64,000 nucleotides of DNA from Prochlorococcus marinus str. MIT 9312 (GCF_000012645.1 NC_007577.1:1488001-1552000); one strand, 5' to 3'. Shown: positions 10,186 to 21,284, numbered from the stretch's first letter. Notes: generated by a model not told the origin, from the sequence alone. Numbers and translations: made by a program.

Positions 10186-12261
10186 TCAGGAGTTGCCCTG
10201 ATTCTTGGTAATGATAGCTTCAGCAACATTACGAGGGACTTCCTCATAATTTGCGAACTCCATTGAGAATATACCCCGACCTTGAGTCATTGATCGGAGT
10301 TGAGTGGCATAACCGAACATTTCGGCTAAGGGCACTTTGGCCTGTACCTTAGACAATCCATCATCAACAGATTGTCCTTCTACTTGACCTCTTCTAGAGG
10401 AGAGATCACCAATTACAGATCCAAGAAAGTCGTCAGGACTTTCGACCTCAACTTTCATCATAGGCTCTAAAAGGACAGGGTTGCATTTTTTAACCCCATC
10501 TTTAAAAGCCATGGAACCTGCAATTTTGAAGGCCATTTCTGATGAGTCTACATCGTGGAATGAACCATCGACTAGTGTTACTTTTACATCAATGAGTGGA
10601 TAACCGGCAAGAACACCAGATTCACAGGTTTCTTTCATTCCATTAGATGCAGGACCAATGTACTCTTTCGGTACAGCTCCACCAACAATTTTGTTAACAA
10701 ATTCAAACCCTTTACCAACTTCAGCAGGTTCCATTTCAATTATTACATGACCATATTGACCTTTTCCTCCAGTTTGTCTTGCATATTTACCTTCACCTTT
10801 AGAGCTAGACCTGATGGTCTCTCTATATGAAACCTGAGGAGCTCCAATATTAGCTTCAACTTTAAACTCCCTTAACATTCTGTCTACAAGGATTTCTAGG
10901 TGCAACTCGCCCATACCAGCAATAACAGTTTGATTTGTCTCCGGATCAGTACTTACCCTAAAGGTTGGATCCTCTTCGGACAAAGCAGTTAAAGCTTTTG
11001 ATAATTTTTCCATATCACCTTTGGTTTTTGGCTCAACGGCCACAGAGATAACTGGTTCGGGGATAAACAAGGTCTCTAAAACTATAGGATCTTCTGTATT
11101 ACATAAAGTGTCACCAGTTGTAGTGTTCTTAAGTCCTAATACAGCTCCTAAATCTCCAGCTCTCAATTCATCAACCTCCTCTCTTTCATCAGCCTTTAAA
11201 ATTACTAATCTAGAAATTCTCTCTTTAGCATCTTTAGTAGAATTCATGACATAACTTCCCTTTGAAAGAACACCCGAATACATCCTTACAAAAGTTAATT
11301 TCCCATAGGGATCTGACATCACTTTGAAAGCTAATGCACTGAAAGGGGCATTATCATCAGAAGGTCTAACATCTTCTTTGCCACTTGGTAAAACACCTTG
11401 AATTGGCTTCACATCAACTGGAGCTGGCAAATAATCGACAACAGCGTCTAAAACAAGTTGGACACCTTTGTTCTTAAAGGCTGACCCACACAATACAGGA
11501 ACTAGTCCATGTTTTAAAACCCCTTCTCTTATCCCTTTTTTAAGTTGTTCTTCAGATAATTCTCCTGTTTCGAGAAATGTTTCTATTAGCTCTTCATCAT
11601 TTTCTGCAACACTCTCCATCAATTTATATCTCCACTCAGCAGCTTCATCATCCATTTCAGATGGAATTGGTGCTTCCTGAATATCAGTACCTAAGTCATT
11701 TTTGTAAAGATATGCTTTGTTAGCAACCAAATCAATAATGCCCGTGAGATCTCCTTCAGCTCCAATAGGTAGCTGAATAGGAAGTGCATTTGCTTTTAGT
11801 CGGTCTTTAATTTGATTATTAACTTTTAAAAAATCTGCGCCAGTCCGGTCCATTTTGTTTACAAAAACCATTCTTGGAACAGAGTATCTATCTGCTTGTC
11901 GCCAAACTGTTTCAGATTGAGGCTGAACTCCTCCTACAGCACAAAATACAGCAATAACTCCATCTAAGACTCTCATTGATCTTTCCACTTCAATAGTAAA
12001 ATCAACGTGTCCTGGAGTATCAATAATATTGATTCTGTGATCTTGCCAACTTGTAGATATTGCAGCAGCAGTAATAGTTATGCCTCGTTCTCTTTCTTGG
12101 GCCATCCAATCTGTTACGGCAGCACCATCATGAACTTCTCCAATCTTGTGAACAACACCTGAATAAAATAAGATTCTTTCAGTTGTTGTTGTCTTCCCTG
12201 CGTCAATATGAGCGGCTATACCTATATTCCTAACTCGTTCTAGGGGAAAGTCGCGTGCCAA
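10186..12261 (-). CDS. fusA: Elongation factor G
   Basis: The translocase GTPase of protein synthesis, 691 residues. The G1 motif AHIDAGKT is at 17-24, followed by [19 protein letters not shown] and the five-domain EF-G layout, including the domain IV stretch [14 protein letters not shown]. The start is a TTG with a GGAG Shine-Dalgarno nine bases upstream, and [14 protein letters not shown] is the normal N-terminus, so I accept the rare start. It lies between rpsG and tuf. Mitochondrial-type or tetracycline-resistance paralogues are excluded by length and context. Confidence 0.97.
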   Translation of the reverse strand: MARDFPLERVRNIGIAAHIDAGKTTTTERILFYSGVVHKIGEVHDGAAVTDWMAQERERGITITAAAISTSWQDHRINIIDTPGHVDFTIEVERSMRVLDGVIAVFCAVGGVQPQSETVWRQADRYSVPRMVFVNKMDRTGADFLKVNNQIKDRLKANALPIQLPIGAEGDLTGIIDLVANKAYLYKNDLGTDIQEAPIPSEMDDEAAEWRYKLMESVAENDEELIETFLETGELSEEQLKKGIREGVLKHGLVPVLCGSAFKNKGVQLVLDAVVDYLPAPVDVKPIQGVLPSGKEDVRPSDDNAPFSALAFKVMSDPYGKLTFVRMYSGVLSKGSYVMNSTKDAKERISRLVILKADEREEVDELRAGDLGAVLGLKNTTTGDTLCNTEDPIVLETLFIPEPVISVAVEPKTKGDMEKLSKALTALSEEDPTFRVSTDPETNQTVIAGMGELHLEILVDRMLREFKVEANIGAPQVSYRETIRSSSKGEGKYARQTGGKGQYGHVIIEMEPAEVGKGFEFVNKIVGGAVPKEYIGPASNGMKETCESGVLAGYPLIDVKVTLVDGSFHDVDSSEMAFKIAGSMAFKDGVKKCNPVLLEPMMKVEVESPDDFLGSVIGDLSSRRGQVEGQSVDDGLSKVQAKVPLAEMFGYATQLRSMTQGRGIFSMEFANYEEVPRNVAEAIITKNQGNS

Positions 12262-12358
12262 TTTTAAAGCTCCAAATACAATAATTTTTGATAAGTATAG
12301 TTCACCCTAAAAGTAAACTTTTATAATAATAAACTACTTCAGTACCTTTTTGACGAAA

Positions 12359-12829
12359 TTAATATCGGTAATGTGCAAAAGCTTTATTAGCTTCAGCCAT
12401 TTTATGGGTATCTTCTCTTTTTTTAACTGAACTACCAGTTTCATTCGCTGCATCCATCAACTCACCAGCTAGTTTTTGGGACATACTTTTACCATTTCGT
12501 GCACGAGAGAATGTAACAAGCCATCTTAATGCCATAGCTGTGCCCCTTTCCTGGCGAACTTCCATAGGCACTTGGTAAGTTGCACCACCAACTCTTCTAG
12601 CTCTTACTTCAACAAGGGGAGTAGCATTTTTCACCGCTGTTTCAAATAATTCGACTGCATCCCCTCCAGTTCTCTCACTTATTAAAGAAAAAGCATCAGA
12701 CAATATTCTTTGAGCTGTAGATTTTTTACCGTGTTTCATCAATCGAGAAATCATCATTGAAGCTAAACGACTATTAAATTGAGGATCAGGTAGAACTGGT
12801 CTTTTTACTGCTGCATTCCGACGTGACAT
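12359..12829 (-). CDS. rpsG: 30S ribosomal protein S7 (uS7)
   Basis: The primary 16S rRNA-binding protein that nucleates assembly of the 30S head. It has 156 residues, the standard bacterial length. The opening [16 protein letters not shown] and the conserved [14 protein letters not shown] are intact, as is the C-terminal [15 protein letters not shown]. It is 25 bases downstream of rpsL and 97 bases upstream of fusA. The longer spacer before fusA could hold a secondary promoter, but nothing definite is visible. Confidence 0.98.
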   Translation of the reverse strand: MSRRNAAVKRPVLPDPQFNSRLASMMISRLMKHGKKSTAQRILSDAFSLISERTGGDAVELFETAVKNATPLVEVRARRVGGATYQVPMEVRQERGTAMALRWLVTFSRARNGKSMSQKLAGELMDAANETGSSVKKREDTHKMAEANKAFAHYRY

Positions 12830-12854
12830 GTTTTTTAAAAGTGATGTTTACAAA

Positions 12855-13229
12855 TTAATCTTTTGGAGCTTTTGCTCCATACTTAGATCTGGATTGACGT
12901 CTATCTTTGACTCCAGCCGTATCTAAAGTTCCTCTTATTATATGATATCTGACTCCTGGTAAGTCCTTAACTCTTCCACCCCTAAGTAGTACTACAGAGT
13001 GTTCTTGCAAATTATGCCCAATTCCAGGGATATAAGCTGTCACTTCAAAACCAGAAGTTAATCTTACCCTTGCAACTTTTCTTAAAGCTGAATTAGGTTT
13101 TTTAGGTGTTGATGTATAAACTCTTGTACATACCCCTCTTCTCTCAGGGCAGGATTTTAATGCAGGAGATTTTGTTTTCCTAGTCAGACGTTTTCTTTCT
13201 GAACCTATTAATTGTGAGATGGTGGGCAT
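12855..13229 (-). CDS. rpsL: 30S ribosomal protein S12 (uS12)
   Basis: A decoding-centre protein and the first gene of the str operon, 124 residues long. It carries the conserved [15 protein letters not shown] loop, where the lysine of TPKKPNS is the classic streptomycin-resistance position and is wild type here, and the [13 protein letters not shown] segment near the C-terminus. The operon promoter must lie in the 194-base spacer shared with the divergent glutamate synthase gene. Confidence 0.98.
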   Translation of the reverse strand: MPTISQLIGSERKRLTRKTKSPALKSCPERRGVCTRVYTSTPKKPNSALRKVARVRLTSGFEVTAYIPGIGHNLQEHSVVLLRGGRVKDLPGVRYHIIRGTLDTAGVKDRRQSRSKYGAKAPKD

Positions 13230-13423
13230 TTATTATATTTAGAAAAAAATAAACATCTAATCATAATAACCTTTTATGTGCACCAACTAAAAGTTTTTAA
13301 TCATATTTTTTTAAAATTTGTGAATTTAAAATTCTTTGGTAAATATTAATTATCTCTAGATTTATTTTCATATTTATTTTTATAATGGAAATACATAAAT
13401 AAATAAATAGAATTAAATAATCT

Positions 13424-16400
13424 ATGGGAGAGAGTATTAAAAGAATCGTTGAGCCATATCAAGATAGTTATTCCCCAAATGGAATAATTGGTGAGAAAGA
13501 TTCGTGTGGAGTTGGTTTCATAGCAAATGTCAAAGGTATTGAAAGCAACTGGATCCTTAAACAATCCCTGAAGGGTCTTAACTGCATGGAACATAGAGGA
13601 GGTTGTGGTGGAGATAGTGACTCAGGAGATGGAGCAGGAATTTTATGTTCAATTCCATGGAAATACTTAGAAGAAAAAATGAATCTACAAAATAAAAAAG
13701 ACTTTGTTAGAGGTTTAGGCATGGTTTTTATGCCTAACAAAAAAGAGAAAATTGAAGAATGTAAAACAATATGTGAGGAAGAAGCAAAAAAATTAAAAGT
13801 AAAGAACACATTTTGGAGAACAGTCCCTGTTCATAATGAAATTTTAGGTCCTTTAGCTAAAGCAAATGCTCCATTCATAAGTCAGTGGATTTTATACATA
13901 GATAAAAAAGATAACCAGGATATTGAGAGGCTTTTATTTCAGTTAAGGAAAAGAATTGAAAAAAAAATAAGAGTTACTTTTAAAAATCATGTTGGGGATT
14001 GTGAATTTTATTTTGCTTCACTAAGTTCTCAAACAGTTGTGTATAAAGGTATGGTTCGTTCTGAAATATTATCTGAGTTTTATCAAGATCTAAAAGAAGA
14101 TAGTTTTAAGGTCTCATTTTCTGTTTATCATAGGAGGTTTAGTACAAATACACTTCCAAAATGGCCGCTAGCTCAGCCTATGAGATTTTTAGGGCATAAC
14201 GGTGAAATAAATACTCTCTTAGGCAATATCAACTGGGCTAAAGCTTCAGAAAAACATATAGATGATTTTTGGGGAGAGTTATCTAATGAAATCAAGCCCA
14301 TTGTGGATGTAAATAAAAGCGATTCTTCCAATCTTGATGCAACCCTTGAAATTAATATTCGTTCAGGTCAGCCAATTACCGACTCATTATTAAAACTTGT
14401 TCCTGAAGCATTTAGAGGTCAACCAGAACTTGAACAAAGAGAAGAAATTAAAGCATTTTATGAGTATTCTGCGAGCCTACAAGAAGCTTGGGATGGTCCT
14501 GCTCTCCTTGTATTTGCTGATGGGAATTTTGTGGGGGCCACACTTGATAGAAATGGTCTAAGACCAGCAAGATATTCAATTACAAATGATGGTTTTGTAA
14601 TAATGGGTTCTGAAACAGGAGTAGTAGATCTTGAAGAGGAAAAAGTAATAGAAAAAGGTCGATTAGGACCGGGACAAATGTTAGCAGTTGATTTTCATCA
14701 AAATAGAATCCTAAGAAATTGGGAGGTAAAATCCGAAGCGGCTCAAAGACATCATTATAAAAAGCTCCTAAATAAAAGAACAATAAAAATTGATAATCAT
14801 GAATGGTTGAAAGACTGCAAACTAAAAGACCTTGAGTTGTTACAACAACAAACTGCATACGGGTTTTCAGCAGAAGATAATGACCTTATCTTAGATTCAA
14901 TGGCTTCATTAGCTAAAGAGCCTACTTATTGTATGGGTGATGACATCCCATTAGCAGTGCTTTCATCAAAGCCACATATTCTATATGACTATTTCAAGCA
15001 AAGATTTGCGCAAGTTACCAATCCTCCTATTGACCCTCTGAGAGAAAAACTTGTAATGAGTTTAGAAATGCATCTTGGTGAAAGATGTACACCTTTTGAG
15101 ATTAAAGATCCCAAACCTTTTGTTCATTTAAAAAGTCCAATTCTCAATGAGGAAGAACTAATATCAATAAAAAATTCAAAAATTAAATCTCAAACAATTT
15201 CAAGTTTGTTTGATATAGAGGAAGGTGTTCAAGGTTTAGAAAACCAATTAAAAGCAATTTGTAAACAGAGTGAGCTCTCTATCGAAGAAGGCTGCTCTTT
15301 AATAATTATTTCTGATAAAGGAATTAATCCTAAAAAGACTTTTATTCCCCCTTTACTTGCTGTTGGATCAATTCATCATTATCTTCTTAAAAAAGAAATC
15401 AGACTAAAAGCTTCTCTTATAGTTGAGACAGGTCAATGTTGGAGTACACATCACTTAGCTTGTTTAATTGGTTATGGTGCAAGCGCAGTTTGCCCTTGGT
15501 TAACTTTTGAAGCAGGAAGACACTGGTTAAAACACCCAAAAACTCAAAAACTTATAGATAGCAAAAAAATAAATACATTATCAATAATTGATGTTCAAGA
15601 AAATATTAAAAAAGCTTTAGAAGATGGTCTAAGAAAAATTCTTTCAAAAATAGGTATCTCACTTTTGTCAAGTTACCATGGTGCACAAATTTTTGAAGCC
15701 GTAGGCCTTGGTTCTGACATAATAAAAATTGCTTTTGATGGTACAACAAGCCGAATTGCTGGAATAACATTAAAAGAATTAACTAATGAAACACTTTCGA
15801 TACATACGAAAGCCTACCCAGAGATCGATTTAAAAAAATTAGAATTTTTAGGATTTGTACAATTTAGAAATAATGGTGAATATCACTCCAATAACCCAGA
15901 GATGTCCAAAGTTTTACATTCGGCTGTAAAACAAGGCCCAGGTTACGATCATTTTGAAACTTACAAACAACTCATAAGTAATAGGCCTACCACATCTTTA
16001 AGAGATTTATTAACAATTAGTTCTAAAAGAAAAAGTATTCCATTAGAGAAAGTTGAAACTGTTGAATCAATTTGCAAAAGGTTTTGCACTGGAGGAATGA
16101 GTTTGGGTGCATTATCAAGAGAAGCCCATGAAGTTTTAGCAGTTGCAATGAATAGAATTGGTGGGAAAAGTAATAGTGGGGAAGGAGGAGAAGATCCAGC
16201 TCGATTTAATGTTTTAAATGACATTAATGCAAATACTCAATCAGCGACATTGCCATTTATAAAAGGTCTAAGAAATGGTGATACCGCATGCTCAGCTATT
16301 AAACAAATAGCATCAGGTAGATTCGGGGTTACGCCTGAATATCTAAGAAGTGGTAAACAACTCGAAATTAAAATGGCTCAAGGAGCGAAACCTGGAGAAG

Positions 16401-17992
16401 GAGGACAATTACCAGGTCCAAAAGTTGATTCTTACATCGCAAAGCTAAGAAATAGTAAACCTGGAGTAGCTCTAATATCTCCTCCACCGCATCATGATAT
16501 TTATTCAATTGAAGATTTAGCTCAACTAATCCATGACTTACACCAAGTCCATCCAAAAGCAAAGGTAAGTGTTAAGCTTGTTTCTGAAATTGGAATAGGC
16601 ACTATTGCTGCCGGAGTAAGCAAAGCAAATGCGGATGTAATTCAAATTTCAGGACATGACGGAGGTACAGGTGCTTCACCTTTAAGTTCTATTAAACATG
16701 CAGGTTTACCATGGGAATTGGGTGTCGCTGAGGTTCATAAATCTTTATTAGATAATAACTTACGAGAAAGAGTAATATTGAGAACTGATGGAGGTCTTAA
16801 AACAGGCTGGGATGTTGTTATTGCTGCTTTACTAGGTGCTGAAGAATACGGATTTGGTTCAGTAGCAATGATTGCTGAAGGATGCATAATGGCACGTGTT
16901 TGTCATACAAACAAGTGTCCTGTTGGAGTAGCTACTCAAAAAGAAGAATTAAGAAAAAGATTTAAAGGTATTCCAGAAAATGTTGTTAATTTTTTCTTAT
17001 ATATTGCTGAAGAAGTAAGACAGATAATGAGTAGCATCGGTGTTGCTAATATGGAAGAACTTATTGGTAATCAAGAATTTCTTTCTACAAGAAATATAGG
17101 TCTTCCAAAAACTTCTAATATTGATCTTTCTTCTTTAGTAAATAATGAATGCTCAAACAATGATAGATCATGGTTAAAACATTCAAAAAATGCTCATAAT
17201 AATGGATCTGTGTTAGAAGACGAGTTTTTGTCGGATGCTGAATTCATAGATTCAATTAAAAACCACGAAAAATTAACCAAAGAAATTAAGATAAAAAATA
17301 CAGATAGAAGTGTTTGTGCGAAAATATCAGGCGAAATCGCAGAACTTCATGGCAATACTGGCTTCAATGGCGAACTCAGCTTAAATTTCAAAGGATACGC
17401 AGGACAGAGCTTTGGGGCATTTTTATTGAAGGGAATGAATATCCAATTAATAGGAGAAGCTAATGATTATGTATGCAAAGGAATGAATGGAGGAATACTA
17501 ACTATAATTCCACCGAAAATAGATAAAAGCTCCTCCGAGCAGGTTATTTTAGGAAACACCTGTCTTTATGGCGCAACAGGAGGAAAATTATTTGCATTAG
17601 GTAAATCGGGAGAAAGATTTGCAGTAAGAAATAGTGGCGCTACAGCAGTAACAGAGGGTGCAGGTGATCATTGTTGTGAATACATGACTGGTGGTAAAGT
17701 AATTATTCTAGGTTCTGCAGGAAGAAATATTGGTGCTGGCATGACTGGTGGAATAGCTTTTATACTCGATGAGAATAATGATTTAAGTAATAAAGTTAAT
17801 AAGGAAATAGTTAGTATTCATAAAATAACTTCATCAAAGCAGGAAGAGATCTTATTGGAAATTATTAGAGAATATCTAGCAAAAACAAATAGCTTAAAGG
17901 CTGCCAAAATAATAGAAAATTGGTCTTTTTTCAAGAGTGCATTCAAATTAATAGTTCCCCCAAGCGAGGAAGAAATGCTTGGCATAAAATAA
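13424..17992 (+). CDS. gltB: Ferredoxin-dependent glutamate synthase, large subunit
   Basis: Makes two glutamates from glutamine and 2-oxoglutarate, the GOGAT step of ammonium assimilation; often named glsF in cyanobacteria. It has 1522 residues. The class II amidotransferase nucleophile is Cys28 in DSCGVGF, so 27 residues form the propeptide removed on maturation. The FMN-binding synthase domain follows (GGKSNSGEGGEDPARF; GHDGGTGASPL). The 3Fe-4S cysteines lie in CIMARVCHTNKCP with the C-x5-C-x4-C spacing, and the GXGXG beta-helix ends the protein. No small NADPH subunit is adjacent, in line with ferredoxin as donor. I could not find a convincing NtcA site (GTA-N8-TAC) upstream. Confidence 0.96.
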   Translation: MGESIKRIVEPYQDSYSPNGIIGEKDSCGVGFIANVKGIESNWILKQSLKGLNCMEHRGGCGGDSDSGDGAGILCSIPWKYLEEKMNLQNKKDFVRGLGMVFMPNKKEKIEECKTICEEEAKKLKVKNTFWRTVPVHNEILGPLAKANAPFISQWILYIDKKDNQDIERLLFQLRKRIEKKIRVTFKNHVGDCEFYFASLSSQTVVYKGMVRSEILSEFYQDLKEDSFKVSFSVYHRRFSTNTLPKWPLAQPMRFLGHNGEINTLLGNINWAKASEKHIDDFWGELSNEIKPIVDVNKSDSSNLDATLEINIRSGQPITDSLLKLVPEAFRGQPELEQREEIKAFYEYSASLQEAWDGPALLVFADGNFVGATLDRNGLRPARYSITNDGFVIMGSETGVVDLEEEKVIEKGRLGPGQMLAVDFHQNRILRNWEVKSEAAQRHHYKKLLNKRTIKIDNHEWLKDCKLKDLELLQQQTAYGFSAEDNDLILDSMASLAKEPTYCMGDDIPLAVLSSKPHILYDYFKQRFAQVTNPPIDPLREKLVMSLEMHLGERCTPFEIKDPKPFVHLKSPILNEEELISIKNSKIKSQTISSLFDIEEGVQGLENQLKAICKQSELSIEEGCSLIIISDKGINPKKTFIPPLLAVGSIHHYLLKKEIRLKASLIVETGQCWSTHHLACLIGYGASAVCPWLTFEAGRHWLKHPKTQKLIDSKKINTLSIIDVQENIKKALEDGLRKILSKIGISLLSSYHGAQIFEAVGLGSDIIKIAFDGTTSRIAGITLKELTNETLSIHTKAYPEIDLKKLEFLGFVQFRNNGEYHSNNPEMSKVLHSAVKQGPGYDHFETYKQLISNRPTTSLRDLLTISSKRKSIPLEKVETVESICKRFCTGGMSLGALSREAHEVLAVAMNRIGGKSNSGEGGEDPARFNVLNDINANTQSATLPFIKGLRNGDTACSAIKQIASGRFGVTPEYLRSGKQLEIKMAQGAKPGEGGQLPGPKVDSYIAKLRNSKPGVALISPPPHHDIYSIEDLAQLIHDLHQVHPKAKVSVKLVSEIGIGTIAAGVSKANADVIQISGHDGGTGASPLSSIKHAGLPWELGVAEVHKSLLDNNLRERVILRTDGGLKTGWDVVIAALLGAEEYGFGSVAMIAEGCIMARVCHTNKCPVGVATQKEELRKRFKGIPENVVNFFLYIAEEVRQIMSSIGVANMEELIGNQEFLSTRNIGLPKTSNIDLSSLVNNECSNNDRSWLKHSKNAHNNGSVLEDEFLSDAEFIDSIKNHEKLTKEIKIKNTDRSVCAKISGEIAELHGNTGFNGELSLNFKGYAGQSFGAFLLKGMNIQLIGEANDYVCKGMNGGILTIIPPKIDKSSSEQVILGNTCLYGATGGKLFALGKSGERFAVRNSGATAVTEGAGDHCCEYMTGGKVIILGSAGRNIGAGMTGGIAFILDENNDLSNKVNKEIVSIHKITSSKQEEILLEIIREYLAKTNSLKAAKIIENWSFFKSAFKLIVPPSEEEMLGIK

Positions 17993-17999
17993 AATGTAA

Positions 18000-18293
18000 A
18001 TGCCTTTATTTGTAAAAACTGAAATCATAAAAAAAGAATATTTAATTAATAATGATTTAAAAAGAGCAATAATTAACGAACATATTAATTGGATAAAACA
18101 ATTAAAAAAAGAGGGTATAAATATAAAAAGTGGTTTTTTGATTGATGAGTTAAAGAGGCCTGGTGACGGCGGATTACTCATTCTTGAGATGAATAATTAT
18201 AAAAATGCACTAAAAATAATCAAAAATGATCCAATGATTACAAATAATCTAGTTGAGTGGAAATTAAATGAGTGGGTAGATTCAGATCAATGA
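18000..18293 (+). CDS. YciI-like family protein
   Basis: A small protein of 97 residues with the dimeric alpha-beta ferredoxin-like pattern of the YCII family: LFVKTE strand, HINWIKQLKKEG helix with the conserved His near residue 30, a glycine-rich GDGGLLILEM turn and an NDPMITNNLVEWKLNEW ending. Family members have loosely defined roles (some are dehalogenase- or lactone-related), so no reaction is proposed. The ATG lies seven bases after the glutamate synthase stop, which suggests co-transcription. Confidence 0.75.
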   Translation: MPLFVKTEIIKKEYLINNDLKRAIINEHINWIKQLKKEGINIKSGFLIDELKRPGDGGLLILEMNNYKNALKIIKNDPMITNNLVEWKLNEWVDSDQ

Positions 18294-18300
18294 AAAATGA

Positions 18301-19194
18301 CTATCTTGGATACTTTTTCATAAGTTTTTGAATCTCTTCTGCATGGTAACTGCTACGAGTTAGAGGAGAACTAACTACTTGCATAAAGTCCAAATCTTTT
18401 TCCCCAAAAACTTTAAAATAATTAAATTTTGAAGGACTCACAAATCTTTGAACAGGTAAATGATTAGGGCCAGGAGATAAATATTGACCAATAGTAACTA
18501 TATCAACGTAATTACTCCTTAAATCCTCAAGAAGATTCAAAACCTCCTCATCTTTTTCCCCTAAACCAAGCATAAAGCCAGACTTTGTATAAACTTTAGG
18601 AGAATAATCTCTAGTTCTTTTAAGTAACTCTAGAGTTCTCTCATATTTACCCTGAGGCCTTACTTTTTTATATAGCGATGGCACAGTTTCTATATTGTGG
18701 TTTAAAACGTTTGGATTGGAATCAAGAACTTTTTCAAGAGCTTTCCAGTTGCCACAAAAATCTGGAATTAAAAGCTCGATCGTAGTTTCAGGAGATTTTT
18801 TTCTTACTTGATAAACACATTCAAAAAATTGAGATGCGCCACCATCCTCAAGATCGTCTCTATTAACTGATGTAATTACAACATGTTTAAGCCTCATTCT
18901 ATAAACTGCTTCGGCTAGACGATATGGTTCTGTTGGATCTAATTCCCTTTTAGATCTATCAAAATCAATATCACAATATGGACATGCCCTAGTACAGCCA
19001 GGACCCATTATGAGAAAAGTCGCAGTTCCACTAGCAAAACATTCACCAATATTTGGACAGCTTGCTTCTTGACATACAGTATTGAGATTTAAATCATTTA
19101 ACAAATTTGCAGTATCCCCAATTCTCTGAACTTGCGGAGCTTTTACTCTTAACCAATCAGGTTTTGAACTTAAACTATTAGGATTTTTAGTCAA
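18301..19194 (-). CDS. lipA: Lipoyl synthase
   Basis: A radical SAM enzyme that inserts two sulfurs into protein-bound octanoyl groups to make lipoate for 2-oxoacid dehydrogenases and the glycine cleavage system. It has 297 residues. The auxiliary cluster cysteines Cys41, Cys46 and Cys52 are in [12 protein letters not shown], and the SAM cluster cysteines Cys67, Cys71 and Cys74 in CTRACPYC. The C-terminal RSSYHAEE includes the conserved serine that ligates the auxiliary cluster. Cyanobacteria often have two lipoyl synthases; only one is in this window. The start is ATG. Confidence 0.96.
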   Translation of the reverse strand: MTKNPNSLSSKPDWLRVKAPQVQRIGDTANLLNDLNLNTVCQEASCPNIGECFASGTATFLIMGPGCTRACPYCDIDFDRSKRELDPTEPYRLAEAVYRMRLKHVVITSVNRDDLEDGGASQFFECVYQVRKKSPETTIELLIPDFCGNWKALEKVLDSNPNVLNHNIETVPSLYKKVRPQGKYERTLELLKRTRDYSPKVYTKSGFMLGLGEKDEEVLNLLEDLRSNYVDIVTIGQYLSPGPNHLPVQRFVSPSKFNYFKVFGEKDLDFMQVVSSPLTRSSYHAEEIQKLMKKYPR

Positions 19195-19487
19195 ATTAAT
19201 TCGTTCTTGCCTGTAATTTTATTTTACTAAAAACAGGATAAATTAACTATTAATAATTTCAAAGATGAAGCCTATTCAATAGAAGTCAAAAAATAAAATT
19301 AATTCTACTAATCCATCTACACTTTAGAAAATCCTAATTCAAGTTACTAGTTAAACAATATACACGTTTCATTAACTAAAATAAAAACAGAATTTAGAAC
19401 AGTCTTTTTAATACAGATATCAAAACAGTTTTATCATAGCCTATATCACTAGATTAGATCTATAATTAATATTTTTTGTACTAAAAA

Positions 19488-20162
19488 GTGTTTTTTTATT
19501 TATTTATTGATACACTAAAAAATATATGTAAGAAAACATTGACTTTTAAATTCAAAAGAAAACGTCTTTTACTATCTAAAAAAAATAAAAACTATAAAGC
19601 TATAGGATATGCTAGAGCTATTCATAATGAATTTGAATATTTAGAGGAGCAAATAAAAAATTTAAAGGAAAAAGGTTGCAGTGAAGTATTCTCTGAATTT
19701 GTAAGTTTAGATGAAGAAATCAAACCCCAACTAAATAAAGCTATAAATTGCTTATCTAAAGGAGATGAATTAATAATAACTAAGCTTGATCGAGCATTTA
19801 AAAATAAAAAAGAATGTTTGATGACAATAAATAAACTCATTAATCAGGATATTAAATTGCGAACTCTGACTGGATTTTTTGCGGATTATGATTCCTCTAA
19901 AACAAATTCTTCAATTTTTAAGATTTTATATGAATTGGATAATTTAGAAGACAAAAGTTTAGGGGAAAGAAAAAAAGAACAACTATTACGTAGAAAATTA
20001 TCCGGGAATAATCTAGGAGGAAGGCCAAAGATCAGTCCTTTAAAAGAATCTCTAGTAATCAGATTACGTAATGAAGGATATTCATATCGATCAATAAGAG
20101 CACAAACAGGAATTGCATTGTCAACAATTAGGAGAGTAATTTTGGAAGGAGAATTAAACTAA
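19488..20162 (+). CDS. Serine-recombinase-like protein with HTH domain, catalytic serine missing
   Basis: Resembles the resolvase/invertase family over its whole length. AIGYARAIHNE aligns with the GYARVST start of resolvases, but the nucleophilic serine is Ile45. The GDELIITKLDRAFK stretch keeps the Arg of LDR (Arg102), while the next arginine is Lys105. The long-helix region LYELDNLEDKSLGERKKEQL is followed by a GGRPK hinge and a C-terminal helix-turn-helix (NEGYSYRSIRAQTGIALSTIRRVI). It should therefore be unable to cut DNA and may act as a DNA-binding protein. The start is uncertain: GTG here, with a TTG 51 bases further in. The next gene follows after one base. Confidence 0.75.
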   Translation: MFFYLFIDTLKNICKKTLTFKFKRKRLLLSKKNKNYKAIGYARAIHNEFEYLEEQIKNLKEKGCSEVFSEFVSLDEEIKPQLNKAINCLSKGDELIITKLDRAFKNKKECLMTINKLINQDIKLRTLTGFFADYDSSKTNSSIFKILYELDNLEDKSLGERKKEQLLRRKLSGNNLGGRPKISPLKESLVIRLRNEGYSYRSIRAQTGIALSTIRRVILEGELN

Positions 20163-20163
20163 A

Positions 20164-20376
20164 ATGAGGAATAAAGAAATTGAAAACTTAATTAAAGAAA
20201 ATTTCAAAGATACAGCATTGCGTATTTATGAATTAGATAATGAAGATAGAAAAAGTTTGTTAGCAGAATATAGAGAATGGATTATGAATGATTTAGATTT
20301 TGAAGAAGTAATGATGCTACCTTATGAAGCCTATACTGACAAATTAGATTCTAATATCTTAGACGATTCACTTTAG
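20164..20376 (+). CDS. Small acidic protein of unknown function
   Basis: I do not recognise this 70-residue protein. It is rich in Asp and Glu, predicted mostly helical (EIENLIKENFKDTALRIYEL; LLAEYREWIMNDL), and has no membrane segment or cysteine. The ATG is one base after the stop of the recombinase-like gene, so the two almost certainly share a transcript and may act together. Its last four bases overlap the end of the convergent beta-lactamase-like gene. Confidence 0.7.
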   Translation: MRNKEIENLIKENFKDTALRIYELDNEDRKSLLAEYREWIMNDLDFEEVMMLPYEAYTDKLDSNILDDSL

Positions 20377-21281
20377 TTCTCAAAAACATATCTCTTATTA
20401 AATTCATATACTTCTTTTGCTATTAAAGGAAGGAAGGAAGTATCTTTGGAATATTTTTCTCCATTACAAAAAACGACTAATAAAGTTTGTAGGGATTGAC
20501 TATTAATCCACCAAGCAGAATCATGTCTAACTTCAGACATTAAGCCTGCTTTACTCCAAAGATTCATGCTTTCGGGTAATCCTGCACCTAAAAAACCATC
20601 TATTTGATTCAAAGAATCGTTTTTAAGAGCAACTTTATTTAAACTTCTTTTTAAAAAACTTCTTAAATTTAAGTCATTTTTCTGATAATCAATATGAATC
20701 ATAATTTGCTCCAAAACCCTTGCAACTGAATCAGTAGTCATTGCATTCCTATTTTTATTTTCATATCCATAAAATTCTTTTTCACGCCCAAATGGTCCAT
20801 CATCCCAGGTCTTCTGACAGCAATTTATACCAATCAATTCCTCCCAATGTAAATCATGCAGCCAATCATTAATTATACTTCTTTGATATTTCCAATTTTC
20901 CCATAATTCACCCTCAATGCATGGTCCACTTGTGGTACCAGTAAGTAAATCAATTAAAAAGCTTGTCGCATTATTACTTGAGAAAGACAACATTTTCCTC
21001 ACGGCATCTATGATCTCATCTGATAATAATAAACTTCCTTTTTCAATCCAATAATATGCAGCGAGACCATAAACCAACTTGACTACACTGGCAGGATATA
21101 TCATTTTTTTATTATTTATACCAGATCCACACCCTTTAAATACGCTTTTATTTTCACTTTTGTAGTTAATCCAAGTTATGGCAATATCTTCTCTTAAAAA
21201 ATCTTTATTATAAGAGCATACCCTCCCTAAAATATCATTTAAGGCTAGACCCATCTCTTTACTTACATAGTAGAAGGACAT
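20373..21281 (-). CDS. Beta-lactamase-fold serine hydrolase
   Basis: A class A beta-lactamase-like protein of 302 residues. The SxxK motif is Ser65-Val-Val-Lys68 in YPASVVKL, an SxN-like motif lies in FSSNNAT (residues 100-106), and the KTG triad is replaced by KAG in WSKAGLMS, followed by SAWW. No signal peptide is evident, which is unusual for a secreted lactamase or peptidase and argues against a drug-resistance role. A peptidoglycan- or peptide-related hydrolase is more likely but unproven. It diverges from the NlpC/P60 gene with only three bases between the start codons. Confidence 0.75.
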   Translation of the reverse strand: MSFYYVSKEMGLALNDILGRVCSYNKDFLREDIAITWINYKSENKSVFKGCGSGINNKKMIYPASVVKLVYGLAAYYWIEKGSLLLSDEIIDAVRKMLSFSSNNATSFLIDLLTGTTSGPCIEGELWENWKYQRSIINDWLHDLHWEELIGINCCQKTWDDGPFGREKEFYGYENKNRNAMTTDSVARVLEQIMIHIDYQKNDLNLRSFLKRSLNKVALKNDSLNQIDGFLGAGLPESMNLWSKAGLMSEVRHDSAWWINSQSLQTLLVVFCNGEKYSKDTSFLPLIAKEVYEFNKRYVFEN

Positions 21282-21284
21282 TTT

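Noticed and set aside
13230-13423. NtcA site or glutamine riboswitch before glutamate synthase
   Set aside because: No GTA-N8-TAC match and no recognisable riboswitch core in the spacer.
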